Shown here piece by piece: positions 17,437-25,696 of a stretch of 64,000 nucleotides of DNA. The stretch is from RFSX01 sp965230215 (lineage in GTDB: Bacteria; Bacteroidota; Bacteroidia; Chitinophagales; Saprospiraceae): NCBI GenBank assembly GCA_965230215.1, contig CBDDKN010000002.1, forward strand, positions 1,054,001-1,118,000, in the 5' to 3' direction. Positions within the stretch are counted from its first letter, which is position 1. Every line of letters begins with the position of its first letter. Below the pieces are notes generated by a model. That model saw only the letters and a program-made list of their open reading frames with translations. It was not told where the DNA came from and ran no database searches. The translations under genes were made by a program, and so were the position numbers.

Positions 17437-18348
17437 TTATTGCGGTTTTCTATTTCTGGGATGGTACTTTAATAGTGTTTCCTTCAGGAAGGATTGGTCA
17501 AGGTGTGTATATATTTCAGTGGTGAGAATAGATTCATGTCCCAACATATCCTGAACCGCTCTCAAGTCTGCACCACCTTCAACAAGATGTGTGGCGAAGG
17601 AATGTCGCAATGTATGGGGGCTGACGTTCTTATTGATGCCAGCCTTGGCGGTGAGATCCTTGATGATGTGGAACACCATAACCCTGCTTAAGGGCTTACC
17701 GCGGCGGTTGAGATACATGAAGTCTTTGTATTGCTCCGCAATGTCATGACGACTTCTGTAGTGTTGTATATAATAATCATTGTATTTAATGGCGTCCGGA
17801 CTTATGGGGACAATTCTTTCCTTATTGTTTTTACCCAAAACCTTGATGTATTCTATATCCGGAAAATAGTTTGAAAGTTTCAATGTGATCAGTTCTGACA
17901 CACGGAGACCACAGGCATACAGTGTTTCAATCATAGCCCTGTTGCGGTGCCCTGTTTCTTCGCTAAGATCCACAGCATTCAAAATAGCAACGATCTCTTC
18001 ATAGGAGAGCACATCAGGAATCTTTCTTTTCAACTTGGGTCCCTCCAGTAATTCTGTAGGATCATCATTGATCAGGTCTTCAAGCAGCATAAACCTAAAA
18101 AATGACTTGATGCCTGAAAGGATGCGGGCCTGACTTCTGTCTCCGAGGCCCAACTTGTTCAGATAAAAGATAAAGGCCTGCAATTCTTCATAGCTTACTT
18201 TCACGGGAGAAGTAGGTTCGCCAGATACTGAAAGAAATTCAATTAATTTGTCAATATCTCTTAAGTAGGCATCCTGAGAATTGGCAGACATGCCCTTTTC
18301 AAGTTTAAGGTATGCTTTGTATGCAGATATGGCCGATTTCCAATCCAT
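17437..18348 (-). CDS. xerD: Site-specific tyrosine recombinase, chromosome dimer resolution
   Basis: 303 residues, the normal size of XerC/XerD. The N-terminal SAM-like core-binding domain (about 1-88) precedes the catalytic domain with all six expected residues: R149 (CGLRVSE), K173, H245 and R248 (HTLRH), H271 (LGHES) and the nucleophile Y280. Overall similarity favours XerD. It resolves chromosome dimers at dif during division. There is no neighbouring attachment site or transposon, and it lies within a housekeeping operon, so it is not a mobile-element integrase. Confidence 0.93.
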   Translation of the reverse strand: MDWKSAISAYKAYLKLEKGMSANSQDAYLRDIDKLIEFLSVSGEPTSPVKVSYEELQAFIFYLNKLGLGDRSQARILSGIKSFFRFMLLEDLINDDPTELLEGPKLKRKIPDVLSYEEIVAILNAVDLSEETGHRNRAMIETLYACGLRVSELITLKLSNYFPDIEYIKVLGKNNKERIVPISPDAIKYNDYYIQHYRSRHDIAEQYKDFMYLNRRGKPLSRVMVFHIIKDLTAKAGINKNVSPHTLRHSFATHLVEGGADLRAVQDMLGHESILTTEIYTHLDQSFLKETLLKYHPRNRKPQ

Positions 18349-18360
18349 ATATTCTACAAG

Positions 18361-19545
18361 TTAAATGTGTGTAAGGGCATTATCAAGATCACAAATAAGA
18401 TCATCGGTATGCTCGAGACCCACAGATATACGTATAAGACCTTCTGTTATTCCCATGGCGGCAAACTGCTCGGGTTTCAATTCTTTCAGGTAAGATATTA
18501 CGGGAGCGTAAACAAGACTATCGTGGCCACCCCAACTCACGCCCAGTTTAAACAAGTTGAGGGAGTTGACAAATTTTTTGATGCTGTCTATATTCTTTGT
18601 ATTGAGTTCAAAACTCATGAGTCCACTATACCCACTCATCTGTTTTTTTGCAAGCTCATATTGAGGAAAGCTTTCAAGGCCAGGATAGATGACACGCTTG
18701 ACTTTGGGGTGCTCTTCCAGGTATTTCGCAATGATCATGGCGTTATCCATATGCGCTTTCATTCTGACAAACAGGGTGCGGATACTGCGGAGGATCAGCC
18801 AAGCTTCGATAGGTGCTATTTTGGCACCAAGCAATTCGTGTTCGGCCAGCAGGATGCTGTCTATGGTTTCTGAATCAGAAAGAATGAGCCCTGCTACAAC
18901 GTCGCTATGCCCACAGATGTATTTTGAAACGGAGTGCACTTCGATGTCTATACCATGCTTGATGGCTTGCTGAAATACAGGAGAAGCCCAGGTGTTATCT
19001 ATTATGGTTTTGATGTTATGTGCCTTGGCAATTTTGGCGATAGCCTGAAGGTCTTGTATTTCAAAATCTAGTGAAGCCGGACTTTCAAGATATATAAGCG
19101 TTGTGTTTTCTTTGATGGCATTTTCAAAGGCAGCTACATCTTTGCCATCAACAAAACTGCTTTCGATGTTGAGTTTGTTTTTAAGATAATTACTGATGAA
19201 GTTATTGGTAGGGCCATAAATATTTTTTATAGTAACTATATGATCACCCGCTTTGACACAATGGAGGATGGCACTGGTGATGGCTGCTATACCCGACGCA
19301 CAAAGTTTGGCTTTTTCAGCACCTGCGATTTGTGCAAGCTTATCCTCTGTTATCTTTGCGGTAGGATTGAGCAACCTGGAATATATAAAGGCACTGCTTT
19401 TGTTGTCAAAGGCTTCATCAATATCTTCCCATGATTCAAAACTGAAAAGTGAGTTTTGATATATCGGGGGTACAATAGCTCCATGGTTTGCTTCTCTGCT
19501 GTCGTGATTGACGATAGTTTCCCTTTTATGCTTCTCCAAGCCCAT
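18361..19545 (-). CDS. PLP-dependent transsulfuration enzyme (Cys/Met metabolism family)
   Basis: About 394 residues from the ATG at 19545. The longer frame begins inside nhaC and its extra 20 residues are not family-like. The Cys_Met_Meta_PP fold shows the LYxESPASLDFEIQDL block, IDNTWASP and the PLP lysine in SVSKYICGHSDVVAG. Members include cystathionine gamma-synthase, cystathionine beta/gamma-lyase, methionine gamma-lyase and O-acetylhomoserine sulfhydrylase. Sequence alone does not tell which; the SVSKYICGHSD form is closest to the synthase/beta-lyase side. It overlaps nhaC by 20 nt and precedes xerD by 12 nt. Confidence 0.85.
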   Translation of the reverse strand: MGLEKHKRETIVNHDSREANHGAIVPPIYQNSLFSFESWEDIDEAFDNKSSAFIYSRLLNPTAKITEDKLAQIAGAEKAKLCASGIAAITSAILHCVKAGDHIVTIKNIYGPTNNFISNYLKNKLNIESSFVDGKDVAAFENAIKENTTLIYLESPASLDFEIQDLQAIAKIAKAHNIKTIIDNTWASPVFQQAIKHGIDIEVHSVSKYICGHSDVVAGLILSDSETIDSILLAEHELLGAKIAPIEAWLILRSIRTLFVRMKAHMDNAMIIAKYLEEHPKVKRVIYPGLESFPQYELAKKQMSGYSGLMSFELNTKNIDSIKKFVNSLNLFKLGVSWGGHDSLVYAPVISYLKELKPEQFAAMGITEGLIRISVGLEHTDDLICDLDNALTHI

Positions 19546-20995
19546 CGGAATTCTTTTTATTATTATAGAAACAGGCGATGCCCGTAAAGGCAAAGATATA
19601 TGCAATCAAAATATTGAAAAGAGACAAAAATTGATAAGGGGCATATTCCAAAGCAGATACACCAAGAGTGCTGGCCATAAATATACCCGACGGTGTCCAG
19701 GGTGCCAGGTTTTCCATCATGGTTCCTGCATCTTCTATGGAACGGCTGAGAACTTTTCTGGGTATTTTCAATTTGTCGAATTGCTTTTTGAAGGCTTCTC
19801 CAATTATAAAACTGGTGGCGTATTGATTTGAGGTAGTCAGGTTTGTAAACAGGGTGGTGGTAATTGCTGCGGCGACAGTTTTTCTTCTTGAGCTTATGAC
19901 ATTCATGAGTTTTTTAATTACTCTGTCAATTGAACTGAGCGGTTGCAGTGTCCCTATAAATGCAAAAATGAGGATTGAAATTGTAATACCCTCAATCAGG
20001 TTGTATAAGCCGCCTCTGTTTAAAATGCCAAGCACTTCTGAATCAACATCCAGCTTCTGGCCCATTTCAAGAGAAAACCCTTTATTGAAGCTTTGAAATA
20101 TATCATTGAAACTAAAATCCTGAAATATAAATGCCAGAATCATGGCACACCAGGAAGAACTCAATAGCGTAAGTACTATTGGCTTTTTGCTCATTGATCC
20201 ATATATAACGATTACCAAAGGCAGGAGCAAAAGAATGTTGAAGTTGAAAAGGGATTGTAAGCCATTCATTGTGCGATCCAAGGTCTCAAGGCTTAAGGCA
20301 GAAACGGAGTTACCACCGAAGGCAGGTGATATTATTAAATATATAATGGCAGCAAGAATGGCAGACGGCCCGGTGGTATACATCATCGACCGTATATGAT
20401 CGAAGAGCGGTGTCTCGGTAGCAAGGGAAGCTATATTGGTAGTATCAGAAAGTGGAGACATTTTATCACCAAAGAAAGAGCCACCAACCACAGCGCCGGC
20501 TGTTATAGCCAGATTGGCATCATAGACTTCTGAGATTCCAATCATCACGATTCCAATGGTTCCTGCCGATCCCCAGGAGGTACCTGTCAGCAAGGAGAAT
20601 ACAATGCATGTCAGAAAGGCAAAAATGTAAATCCAACCCGGATTTATAATTGAAATGCCGTGGTATATCAACATTGGAATCGTTCCACACACTATCCAGG
20701 AACCAATCAGAACACCAATACAAAAAAGGATCATTACCACTGGGGTAGATTCAGCCACCTTGTCAACAATGCTGGTTTGTATGGTTTCCCATGAAATACC
20801 ATTCACCATGAGATAAATGCTGCTGAAAGTAATGGCCATGAGAATGAGGACCTCGAGAGGCAACATAGCTGCTCCAAAGATTATGGGGTGTAAAAAGAGG
20901 CCATATATAAGGAGTATGAAGAAAAAAAGGAGTGGCCACACTGCCCTCATAAAACTTATTTCCTCAACAGATATCGGTTTTTCAACATCCTGCAT
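19526..20995 (-). CDS. nhaC: NhaC-family Na+/H+ (or malate/lactate-type) antiporter
   Basis: About 489 residues from the ATG at 20995; an upstream TTG at 21037 would add 14 polar residues and lies against the terminator hairpin, so it is less likely. Roughly twelve transmembrane segments are visible, with conserved family stretches such as GTSWGSAGTIGI, GGSFFGDKMSPLSDTTN and DAGTMMENLAPWTPSG. The family exchanges sodium for protons, or sodium-malate for proton-lactate in MleN. It heads a minus-strand gene series running to the transsulfuration enzyme and xerD. Sodium exchange suits a marine or brackish organism but this is inference. Confidence 0.9.
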   Translation of the reverse strand: MQDVEKPISVEEISFMRAVWPLLFFFILLIYGLFLHPIIFGAAMLPLEVLILMAITFSSIYLMVNGISWETIQTSIVDKVAESTPVVMILFCIGVLIGSWIVCGTIPMLIYHGISIINPGWIYIFAFLTCIVFSLLTGTSWGSAGTIGIVMIGISEVYDANLAITAGAVVGGSFFGDKMSPLSDTTNIASLATETPLFDHIRSMMYTTGPSAILAAIIYLIISPAFGGNSVSALSLETLDRTMNGLQSLFNFNILLLLPLVIVIYGSMSKKPIVLTLLSSSWCAMILAFIFQDFSFNDIFQSFNKGFSLEMGQKLDVDSEVLGILNRGGLYNLIEGITISILIFAFIGTLQPLSSIDRVIKKLMNVISSRRKTVAAAITTTLFTNLTTSNQYATSFIIGEAFKKQFDKLKIPRKVLSRSIEDAGTMMENLAPWTPSGIFMASTLGVSALEYAPYQFLSLFNILIAYIFAFTGIACFYNNKKNSDGLGEA

Positions 20996-21039
20996 GATCT
21001 CAAAATAGCATTTTTTACCAAGATGGTCTATGGTCAATT

Positions 21040-21069
21040 AAAAAAGCCTGTACCCAGGACGGAACAGGC
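21040..21069 (-). terminator. Hairpin with U-tract between pabC and nhaC
   Basis: On the minus strand, GCCTGTTCC (from 21069) pairs with GGTACAGGC (to 21046) with one mismatch, loop GTCCTG, then six T. It is 139 nt past the pabC stop and 45 nt before the nhaC ATG. It can end the pab transcript, or act as an attenuator if the nhaC promoter lies upstream of it. Confidence 0.65.
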
Positions 21070-21207
21070 CAAATTAATCGGAGTTAAGATAAGATAAAGT
21101 AGATGGAAAAATACAGACGCAAGTTAAGCCAATGCAAGACGAAAGGCTGTAAATGTGCAATTACCTAATTGTTAAAAACAAATCCTTATTGGTAATATTG
21201 AATTAAC

Positions 21208-21819
21208 CTATGAGTTAGGTGTGATTATATGAGACGTAGGCACTACCACGCTTTCAAATTCAATCATTGCATTGAAGAGGCATATTTTGTCATATGCGTT
21301 GATGTCAGAAACCTTGATGTTGGCGGGTTTAATCATGTTATTATCAAGTAGCATTTGGCGCATGGTGCCTTTTAGTAATGGTTGACTTGGGGTATGCCAC
21401 TCGCCATCTTTTTGAAGAGCAATGTTGCAATAATAGCTATCGGTAAGTCTTCCATTTTTGACAATAATAAAATCATCTGAACCGTCCAGCTTTTGAAAAT
21501 GTTGATCAAGCCTCGTCCTGTCTGTCAACTTATGCGTGTAAGCAATATCATTGTCTATGATTAATTTGATACTGTCTACAATTTTCATCTCATAAGGTGT
21601 AAAAGTATGCTGCATTGTTTTATCATCGTATACAACGCGTAGCTTATAGGTGATGTCTTTGTCCAGCTTCTTGGCTTCGCTGAGAATGTGATTAAAGTCT
21701 GGCGAGAAGTCCGGGACATTGTATATGTCCGTAATGCTCCTTTTCATCCTACTCAAATGATAATTCAGATTGCGAAGTTGGCCATCAGAACAATTGATGC
21801 TTTCAATAAGTCGGGACAT
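21208..21819 (-). CDS. pabC: Aminodeoxychorismate lyase-like class IV aminotransferase
   Basis: 203 residues of the PLP fold-type IV family, which converts 4-amino-4-deoxychorismate to 4-aminobenzoate and pyruvate for folate. Visible elements are KLRVVYDD, the KLTDRTRLD stretch that should bring the PLP lysine, the DDFIIVKNGRLTDSYYCNI block and LLKGTMRQMLL, a variant of the usual PLLPGT/R motif. It is shorter than the usual 270 residues, with the N-terminal region reduced to a SRLIES start. It overlaps pabB by 17 nt, which strongly supports the call. Confidence 0.8.
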   Translation of the reverse strand: MSRLIESINCSDGQLRNLNYHLSRMKRSITDIYNVPDFSPDFNHILSEAKKLDKDITYKLRVVYDDKTMQHTFTPYEMKIVDSIKLIIDNDIAYTHKLTDRTRLDQHFQKLDGSDDFIIVKNGRLTDSYYCNIALQKDGEWHTPSQPLLKGTMRQMLLDNNMIKPANIKVSDINAYDKICLFNAMIEFESVVVPTSHIITPNS

Positions 21820-22774
21820 AGATTTTGTCTAATAGTTCCTGATATTCTTTTTCACCATCACTCATAAATGTGATGCCGCCACCCGACCTGTAAAAGAGTT
21901 TGTCCTTGGCTTTTTCTATGAATCTGATCATGACGCATGAATCAAGATTGCTACCATCAAAGTATCCAGCAATTCCAGTATAGTAGGAACGCTTGTCATT
22001 TTCTGCGTCCTTTATTATTTGTACTGTTTTGTGTTTAGGTGCTCCGGAGATGCTTCCCGCTGGTAGCATTCCAAAAATTATATTACCCAAATACTGCTTG
22101 TAATTATCATCTAATGTTCCGCGTACTTCAGAACTTACCTGTAGTAGTTCAGACGTAGGACTCTTGATCTTCTGAACATATCTAAACCGTGGGACGGAAA
22201 CTTTCTTGGCATATTGACTGATATCGTTCCTTATGAGATCTACGATAGTGTTGTGTTCCGCCTTTTCTTTCGGATCATTCAATATGATGCTCTCAGCATC
22301 CGGAATAGAGGCATCTATTGTTCCTTTCATAGGATACCCTGAGATCACCTTGTTTTTGATTCTGACGAAAGGCTCTGGAGAGAAACAAACGAATTTGTTT
22401 TTCAGAAGCAATTTGTAAGTTGCCTTACTTGAGTGAAAGAAATCTTCAAGTTTGAGGTTGGTGATGAGCTCAGACTTACCTGTAAGGTTGAGGAGAAAGC
22501 TATTCCCATAAGCCAGTTCTCTTTTCACCTTATCAAATGCTTCCAGGTATTGTTGCTTGTTATGAGGTTTAATAGCGAAGGCTGGCGTTGCCAGGCTTGT
22601 GTTGTGGAAACTTGAGTAGTTGGCGAAACCATTGAAATCAAAAAGGAAGTTATCCGGTACATTTTCATACTCCCAAAGAAGGATATCCTGCATTTCAAAA
22701 TCAATGACGAATACAAAGGCCCTCTTCTCAGAAGCCCATTTGTTCATTGTTAGAATAGCATCGCCTTTTTGCAT
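21803..22774 (-). CDS. pabB: Aminodeoxychorismate synthase component I
   Basis: 323 residues, the chorismate-binding domain enzyme that makes 4-amino-4-deoxychorismate from chorismate and ammonia in p-aminobenzoate and folate synthesis. The chorismate_bind signatures are clear: PMKGTIDA, EKAEHNTIVDLIRNDI, LLQVSSEVRGTL, MLPAGSISGAPKHKT and YYTGIAGYFDG. The PxKGT motif distinguishes it from most anthranilate synthases. The N-terminal subdomain is short compared with E. coli PabB (about 450). No PabA amidotransferase gene is nearby. It overlaps pabC by 17 nt. Confidence 0.9.
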   Translation of the reverse strand: MQKGDAILTMNKWASEKRAFVFVIDFEMQDILLWEYENVPDNFLFDFNGFANYSSFHNTSLATPAFAIKPHNKQQYLEAFDKVKRELAYGNSFLLNLTGKSELITNLKLEDFFHSSKATYKLLLKNKFVCFSPEPFVRIKNKVISGYPMKGTIDASIPDAESIILNDPKEKAEHNTIVDLIRNDISQYAKKVSVPRFRYVQKIKSPTSELLQVSSEVRGTLDDNYKQYLGNIIFGMLPAGSISGAPKHKTVQIIKDAENDKRSYYTGIAGYFDGSNLDSCVMIRFIEKAKDKLFYRSGGGITFMSDGEKEYQELLDKIYVPTY

Positions 22775-22807
22775 TAATTCATAAGATTACCTACATATAT
22801 AAACAAA

Positions 22808-22840
22808 AAAACCGGCATGAGTTCCCTCGATGCCGGTTTT
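22808..22840. terminator. Strong bidirectional-looking terminator
   Basis: Perfect 11-bp stem AAAACCGGCAT / ATGCCGGTTTT with an 11-nt loop. On the minus strand the stem ends in a run of seven T, and the hairpin begins 17 nt past the stop codon of the PDZ gene, so its main role is to end that gene ahead of pabB. Confidence 0.85.
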
Positions 22841-22857
22841 CGTATAATTTCTAATTC

Positions 22858-23745
22858 TTACTCTTTCTTTTTTCTGATGATGATCATCTCCTCGTATTCT
22901 TCATGTTTGTCTTCTGCCTCCGGCCATGTCTCCGGTTTTTGAAGCTTGATAGAAGACACAACAGGTTCACCATCACGTTCATATTTGATTTCTATATTTT
23001 CATCAGGGTTGCTGCCGGCTACTATTTTAACCAGGCTTTCTACATCATCTGTAGCTATATCATTTATGCTTAGGATTACATCACCTACTTTCAAACCGTG
23101 TTTAGCGGCTGCAGAGTTCGGCATGACATCAATGATTTCAACACCATTTTCAGCGTTGGAAATCATAACACCTAGTTGTGCTTTCCTTTCGATCTTGTCT
23201 TTAAAGACTTCAACACTTTCGATTTCGTCAACCGTGATATCAAATTCTTTTTCAAAGTCAATATTATCAGGTAGACCATTGACTATAATTTCTTCCTCTT
23301 CACCATCGCCGATTACCTTAACTATTATTCTCTTATCATCTGTGTTTCCTTTGATAACATGTACATCAAAACCTTCCTGATCCATTTTCTCTTTTACATC
23401 GGCCGGGATGTCACCTTCCCCTTCCCAGATAAATACATTTTCCTTTCCGGACTCATCTGTGGTTATGATTTTGACCTTGTTCTTATTTTCAGTTTTGGTG
23501 ACGAATACCTGATTGTTTATTTCGTCCGCTTCTACTTCGACTTCTACCTCTACATCTTTTAGATATTCTTCGGCTTCTTTGCCTTCTTTGATGACTTTTT
23601 TGACGTCAACATTTCCATCTTTATCAACAGTTTTTTCGACGACAACAACTTTTGTTTTGGCTTTGCTGTCCTGTGCATTTAACATGTTGATACTGAAAGC
23701 CGTAAAAAAGGCCAGCAGTAAGATGTTTAAAAAATTACTTTTCAT
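22858..23745 (-). CDS. Exported PDZ-domain protein
   Basis: 295 residues. A signal peptide (cleavage after LNA, about residue 24) is followed by a strongly charged region (about 25-185) with alternating valine and acidic or lysine residues, including a VEVEVEVE run near 67-74, which reads as repeated beta strands. A PDZ domain (about 190-275) holds AQLGVMISNAENGVEI, a HGLKVGDVILSINDI ligand loop and the following strands. No protease domain is present. It may bind C-termini of envelope proteins or act as an adaptor. Divergent from the MORN-repeat lipoprotein and followed by a strong terminator, so monocistronic. Confidence 0.75.
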   Translation of the reverse strand: MKSNFLNILLLAFFTAFSINMLNAQDSKAKTKVVVVEKTVDKDGNVDVKKVIKEGKEAEEYLKDVEVEVEVEADEINNQVFVTKTENKNKVKIITTDESGKENVFIWEGEGDIPADVKEKMDQEGFDVHVIKGNTDDKRIIVKVIGDGEEEEIIVNGLPDNIDFEKEFDITVDEIESVEVFKDKIERKAQLGVMISNAENGVEIIDVMPNSAAAKHGLKVGDVILSINDIATDDVESLVKIVAGSNPDENIEIKYERDGEPVVSSIKLQKPETWPEAEDKHEEYEEMIIIRKKKE

Positions 23746-23828
23746 GATTTTCAGTTTTGCGTAAAAATATACTTTATTGTACGAAACATTTCTTAATTAA
23801 AAGTTATAATAAATCGCTTTTTGTCCAA

Positions 23829-23861
23829 TTTGCCCGACATTTTTCACGTTTCATAACTTTC
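23829..23861 (+). promoter_or_regulatory. Bacteroidota promoter for the MORN-repeat lipoprotein
   Basis: TTTG at 23829-23832 and TAACTTTC at 23854-23861 (7 of 8 matches to TAnnTTTG including the two free positions) with a 21-nt spacer. Predicted transcription starts about 15-20 nt before the ATG at 23884. Confidence 0.55.
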
Positions 23862-23883
23862 TTGTAACAAAATTTCAGCCAAA

Positions 23884-24504
23884 ATGTATAAGCGTATTTT
23901 GATCTTATCTGCTATAGCTATTTCTATGATAGCCTGTCATGATCACGGAGAAGTATATGTAAGAAATAGCAATGGAAATGTTGTTGAACATTATTTTATC
24001 ACGCCCGACAGCATTAAGAATGGCCTTTATCAGGCATACTATGACAATGGTGAGGTTCAGGAGAAGAGCTTTTATAAAGACGGTAAGTTAGATGGAGAAC
24101 GCATGCTTTATTTTGATAATGGTGGTGTTGAGATCAGTGAGGCCTATGTAGAAGGCGTAATGACTGGTCCATATAAAGTCTACTATAAATCCGGGCAGGT
24201 TCAGCTGGAGCAAAATTTTGAAAACGGACAACTTACGGGTACATCATTAAAGTATCATGAGAATGGAAAGTTAGCTGAAGAAGTAAGTTTTGTAGACGGA
24301 GAGGAAAATGGCCCTTTTAAGGAATATTATTCAAACGGAGAGGTTCACTGGGAGGGAAATTATCTCAATGGCGACAATGAGTTTGGCCTTTTGAAGGAAT
24401 ATGATGAATCCGGTGAGTTAATTAAAAAAATGGAATGTGATAGCATGGCCATTTGTAGAACTGTCTGGACAAAGGAGAAAGGAGATATTATTCCAAAGTA
24501 TTGA
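23884..24504 (+). CDS. MORN-repeat (YwqK-like) lipoprotein
   Basis: 206 residues. The lipobox MIAC puts the lipidated Cys at residue 18. The mature protein carries about five MORN_2 units of about 23 residues (YYDNGEVQEKSFYKDGKLDG, then similar units at about 75, 98, 121 and 144), each with a YxNGxxxxExxYxxGxxxG pattern. Databases often label such proteins 'YwqK family antitoxin', but there is no toxin gene here, and the lipobox argues for an envelope protein. MORN_2 repeats form a beta-sheet ribbon; function unknown. The porQ gene follows 59 nt later. Confidence 0.75.
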   Translation: MYKRILILSAIAISMIACHDHGEVYVRNSNGNVVEHYFITPDSIKNGLYQAYYDNGEVQEKSFYKDGKLDGERMLYFDNGGVEISEAYVEGVMTGPYKVYYKSGQVQLEQNFENGQLTGTSLKYHENGKLAEEVSFVDGEENGPFKEYYSNGEVHWEGNYLNGDNEFGLLKEYDESGELIKKMECDSMAICRTVWTKEKGDIIPKY

Positions 24505-24563
24505 TCTTGAAAAGCAGATATTTGTGATGATTCAATTATTTTGATCCTTTGAAATTTCGATAG

Positions 24564-25613
24564 GTGAAATATTTACATAGTCTGGTTTTGTTTTTATTTC
24601 TGAGTCAGTTTTGTTTGGCTCAAATTGGAGGGCGATATGCTTTCGAGTCTGTTTCGCTACCCATGAACGCGAGGTTGACCGCACTTGGAGGTCATCAAAT
24701 CACTTTGGTTGATGGGGATGTTGGTTTGGCTTTACAGAATCCGGCGGTAAGCAACGCTAAAATGCAACATCAGCTTGCGATCAATCACAATTTTCATTTT
24801 GCTGGAATAAGTCATGGCAATGTTGCTTTTGCTAAAAGCCTGGATTCGCTGGCCATAGACTTACATGCGGCGTTCAGTTATGTGGATTATGGTTCATTTC
24901 AGGCTGCCGATGCCATTGGAAACATAAGTGGTGAGTTTACAGCTGGGGAGATGGCATTTATTGTTGGTGCAGGAAAGCAATTAAATGAGCGCATTCGAGC
25001 AGGCGTAAACCTTAAGATATTATCTGCCAACTTCGAGAGCTATGGCTCCTTTGGATTGGGACTGGACCTGGGATTACATTACAGCAAACCCGGTTCATTA
25101 AGCAGTTGGGCACTGGTCTTGCGTAACATTGGATCAGAGTTGAGTGCAGTTGTTGATGATAAAAGAGCCTTGCCACTAGATCTTCAACTTGGTTTTTCTA
25201 AGCGCCTTGAACACCTTCCTTTCAGATTTACGATAATAGCACAGCAACTACAGCAATGGTATATAAGGTATGATGACCCGGACAGAGATCGGCAGGTGGA
25301 CTTTACCGGACAGGTTACAGAAGTCAGCGGTTTCAGTAAGGGTGTAGATAACTTCTTCAGACATTTAATATTCAGTGGGGAGTTCCTGATCGGAAGCAGA
25401 GAGCAGTTCAGACTTCGCATGGCATATAATCACCTGAGAAGACAGGAAATGCGCCTGAGTAACTTCAGATCTCTGGCTGGATTTTCTTTTGGATTCGGAT
25501 TCAATATCAAAAGCATCAAATTTGACTATGGCCTTGGTTATTACCATTTGGCTGGCGCCACAAATCACCTAAGTTTGAGCTTGAATATGGATCGAATATT
25601 CAATAAAATCTAA
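24564..25613 (+). CDS. porQ: Type IX secretion system protein PorQ
   Basis: 349 residues starting at GTG 24564, which gives a good signal peptide (KYLHSLVLFLFLSQFCLAQ). The mature start GGRYAFESVSLPMNARLTALGG is the conserved opening of PorQ, which is followed by a FadL/PorV-like outer-membrane beta-barrel to the end. In Porphyromonas, PorQ works with PorZ, PorU and PorV in the attachment complex that removes the C-terminal sorting signals of cargo at the surface. It is separated from the other T9SS-related genes in this window. The serine hydrolase at 11879 is one likely cargo. Good but not certain family call. Confidence 0.8.
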   Translation: MKYLHSLVLFLFLSQFCLAQIGGRYAFESVSLPMNARLTALGGHQITLVDGDVGLALQNPAVSNAKMQHQLAINHNFHFAGISHGNVAFAKSLDSLAIDLHAAFSYVDYGSFQAADAIGNISGEFTAGEMAFIVGAGKQLNERIRAGVNLKILSANFESYGSFGLGLDLGLHYSKPGSLSSWALVLRNIGSELSAVVDDKRALPLDLQLGFSKRLEHLPFRFTIIAQQLQQWYIRYDDPDRDRQVDFTGQVTEVSGFSKGVDNFFRHLIFSGEFLIGSREQFRLRMAYNHLRRQEMRLSNFRSLAGFSFGFGFNIKSIKFDYGLGYYHLAGATNHLSLSLNMDRIFNKI

Positions 25614-25616
25614 AAA

Positions 25617-25630
25617 ACGAAACGTTTCGT
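25617..25630. promoter_or_regulatory. 14-bp perfect palindrome upstream of the GT117 promoter
   Basis: ACGAAACGTTTCGT has perfect twofold symmetry with a central AACGTT core, the form of LacI/GalR-family operators. It starts 4 nt after the porQ stop and ends about 31 nt before the -7 element of the GT117 gene. There is no T-run, so a terminator is unlikely. The binding protein is unknown. Confidence 0.35.
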
Positions 25631-25661
25631 AGATACAAGTTTAATACTCTTCCTTATTTAT

Positions 25662-25669
25662 TAACTTTG
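25662..25669 (+). promoter_or_regulatory. -7 element of the GT117 gene
   Basis: TAACTTTG matches TAnnTTTG exactly; the -33 match about 20 nt upstream is poor (GTTTA). It overlaps the TTG at 25667 that could be read as a start, so translation should begin at the ATG at 25697. Confidence 0.5.
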
Positions 25670-25696
25670 TTGCCAACTTATAAGACAGATACATAT

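Noticed and set aside
17437..18348. Integrase of a mobile element
   Set aside because: All catalytic residues and size fit XerD, and neither attachment-site repeats nor cargo genes are near.
18367..18873. 168-residue open frame opposite the transsulfuration enzyme gene
   Set aside because: Antisense shadow of a gene with complete PLP motifs; composition is Cys/Phe/His-rich without a recognisable fold.
19545..19605. 60-nt N-terminal extension of the transsulfuration enzyme
   Set aside because: It lies inside nhaC, adds residues unlike the family, and a better ATG is at 19545.
23884..24504. Toxin-antitoxin system suggested by the 'YwqK antitoxin' label
   Set aside because: No toxin gene is adjacent and the protein has a lipobox, so an envelope MORN-repeat lipoprotein is the better reading.
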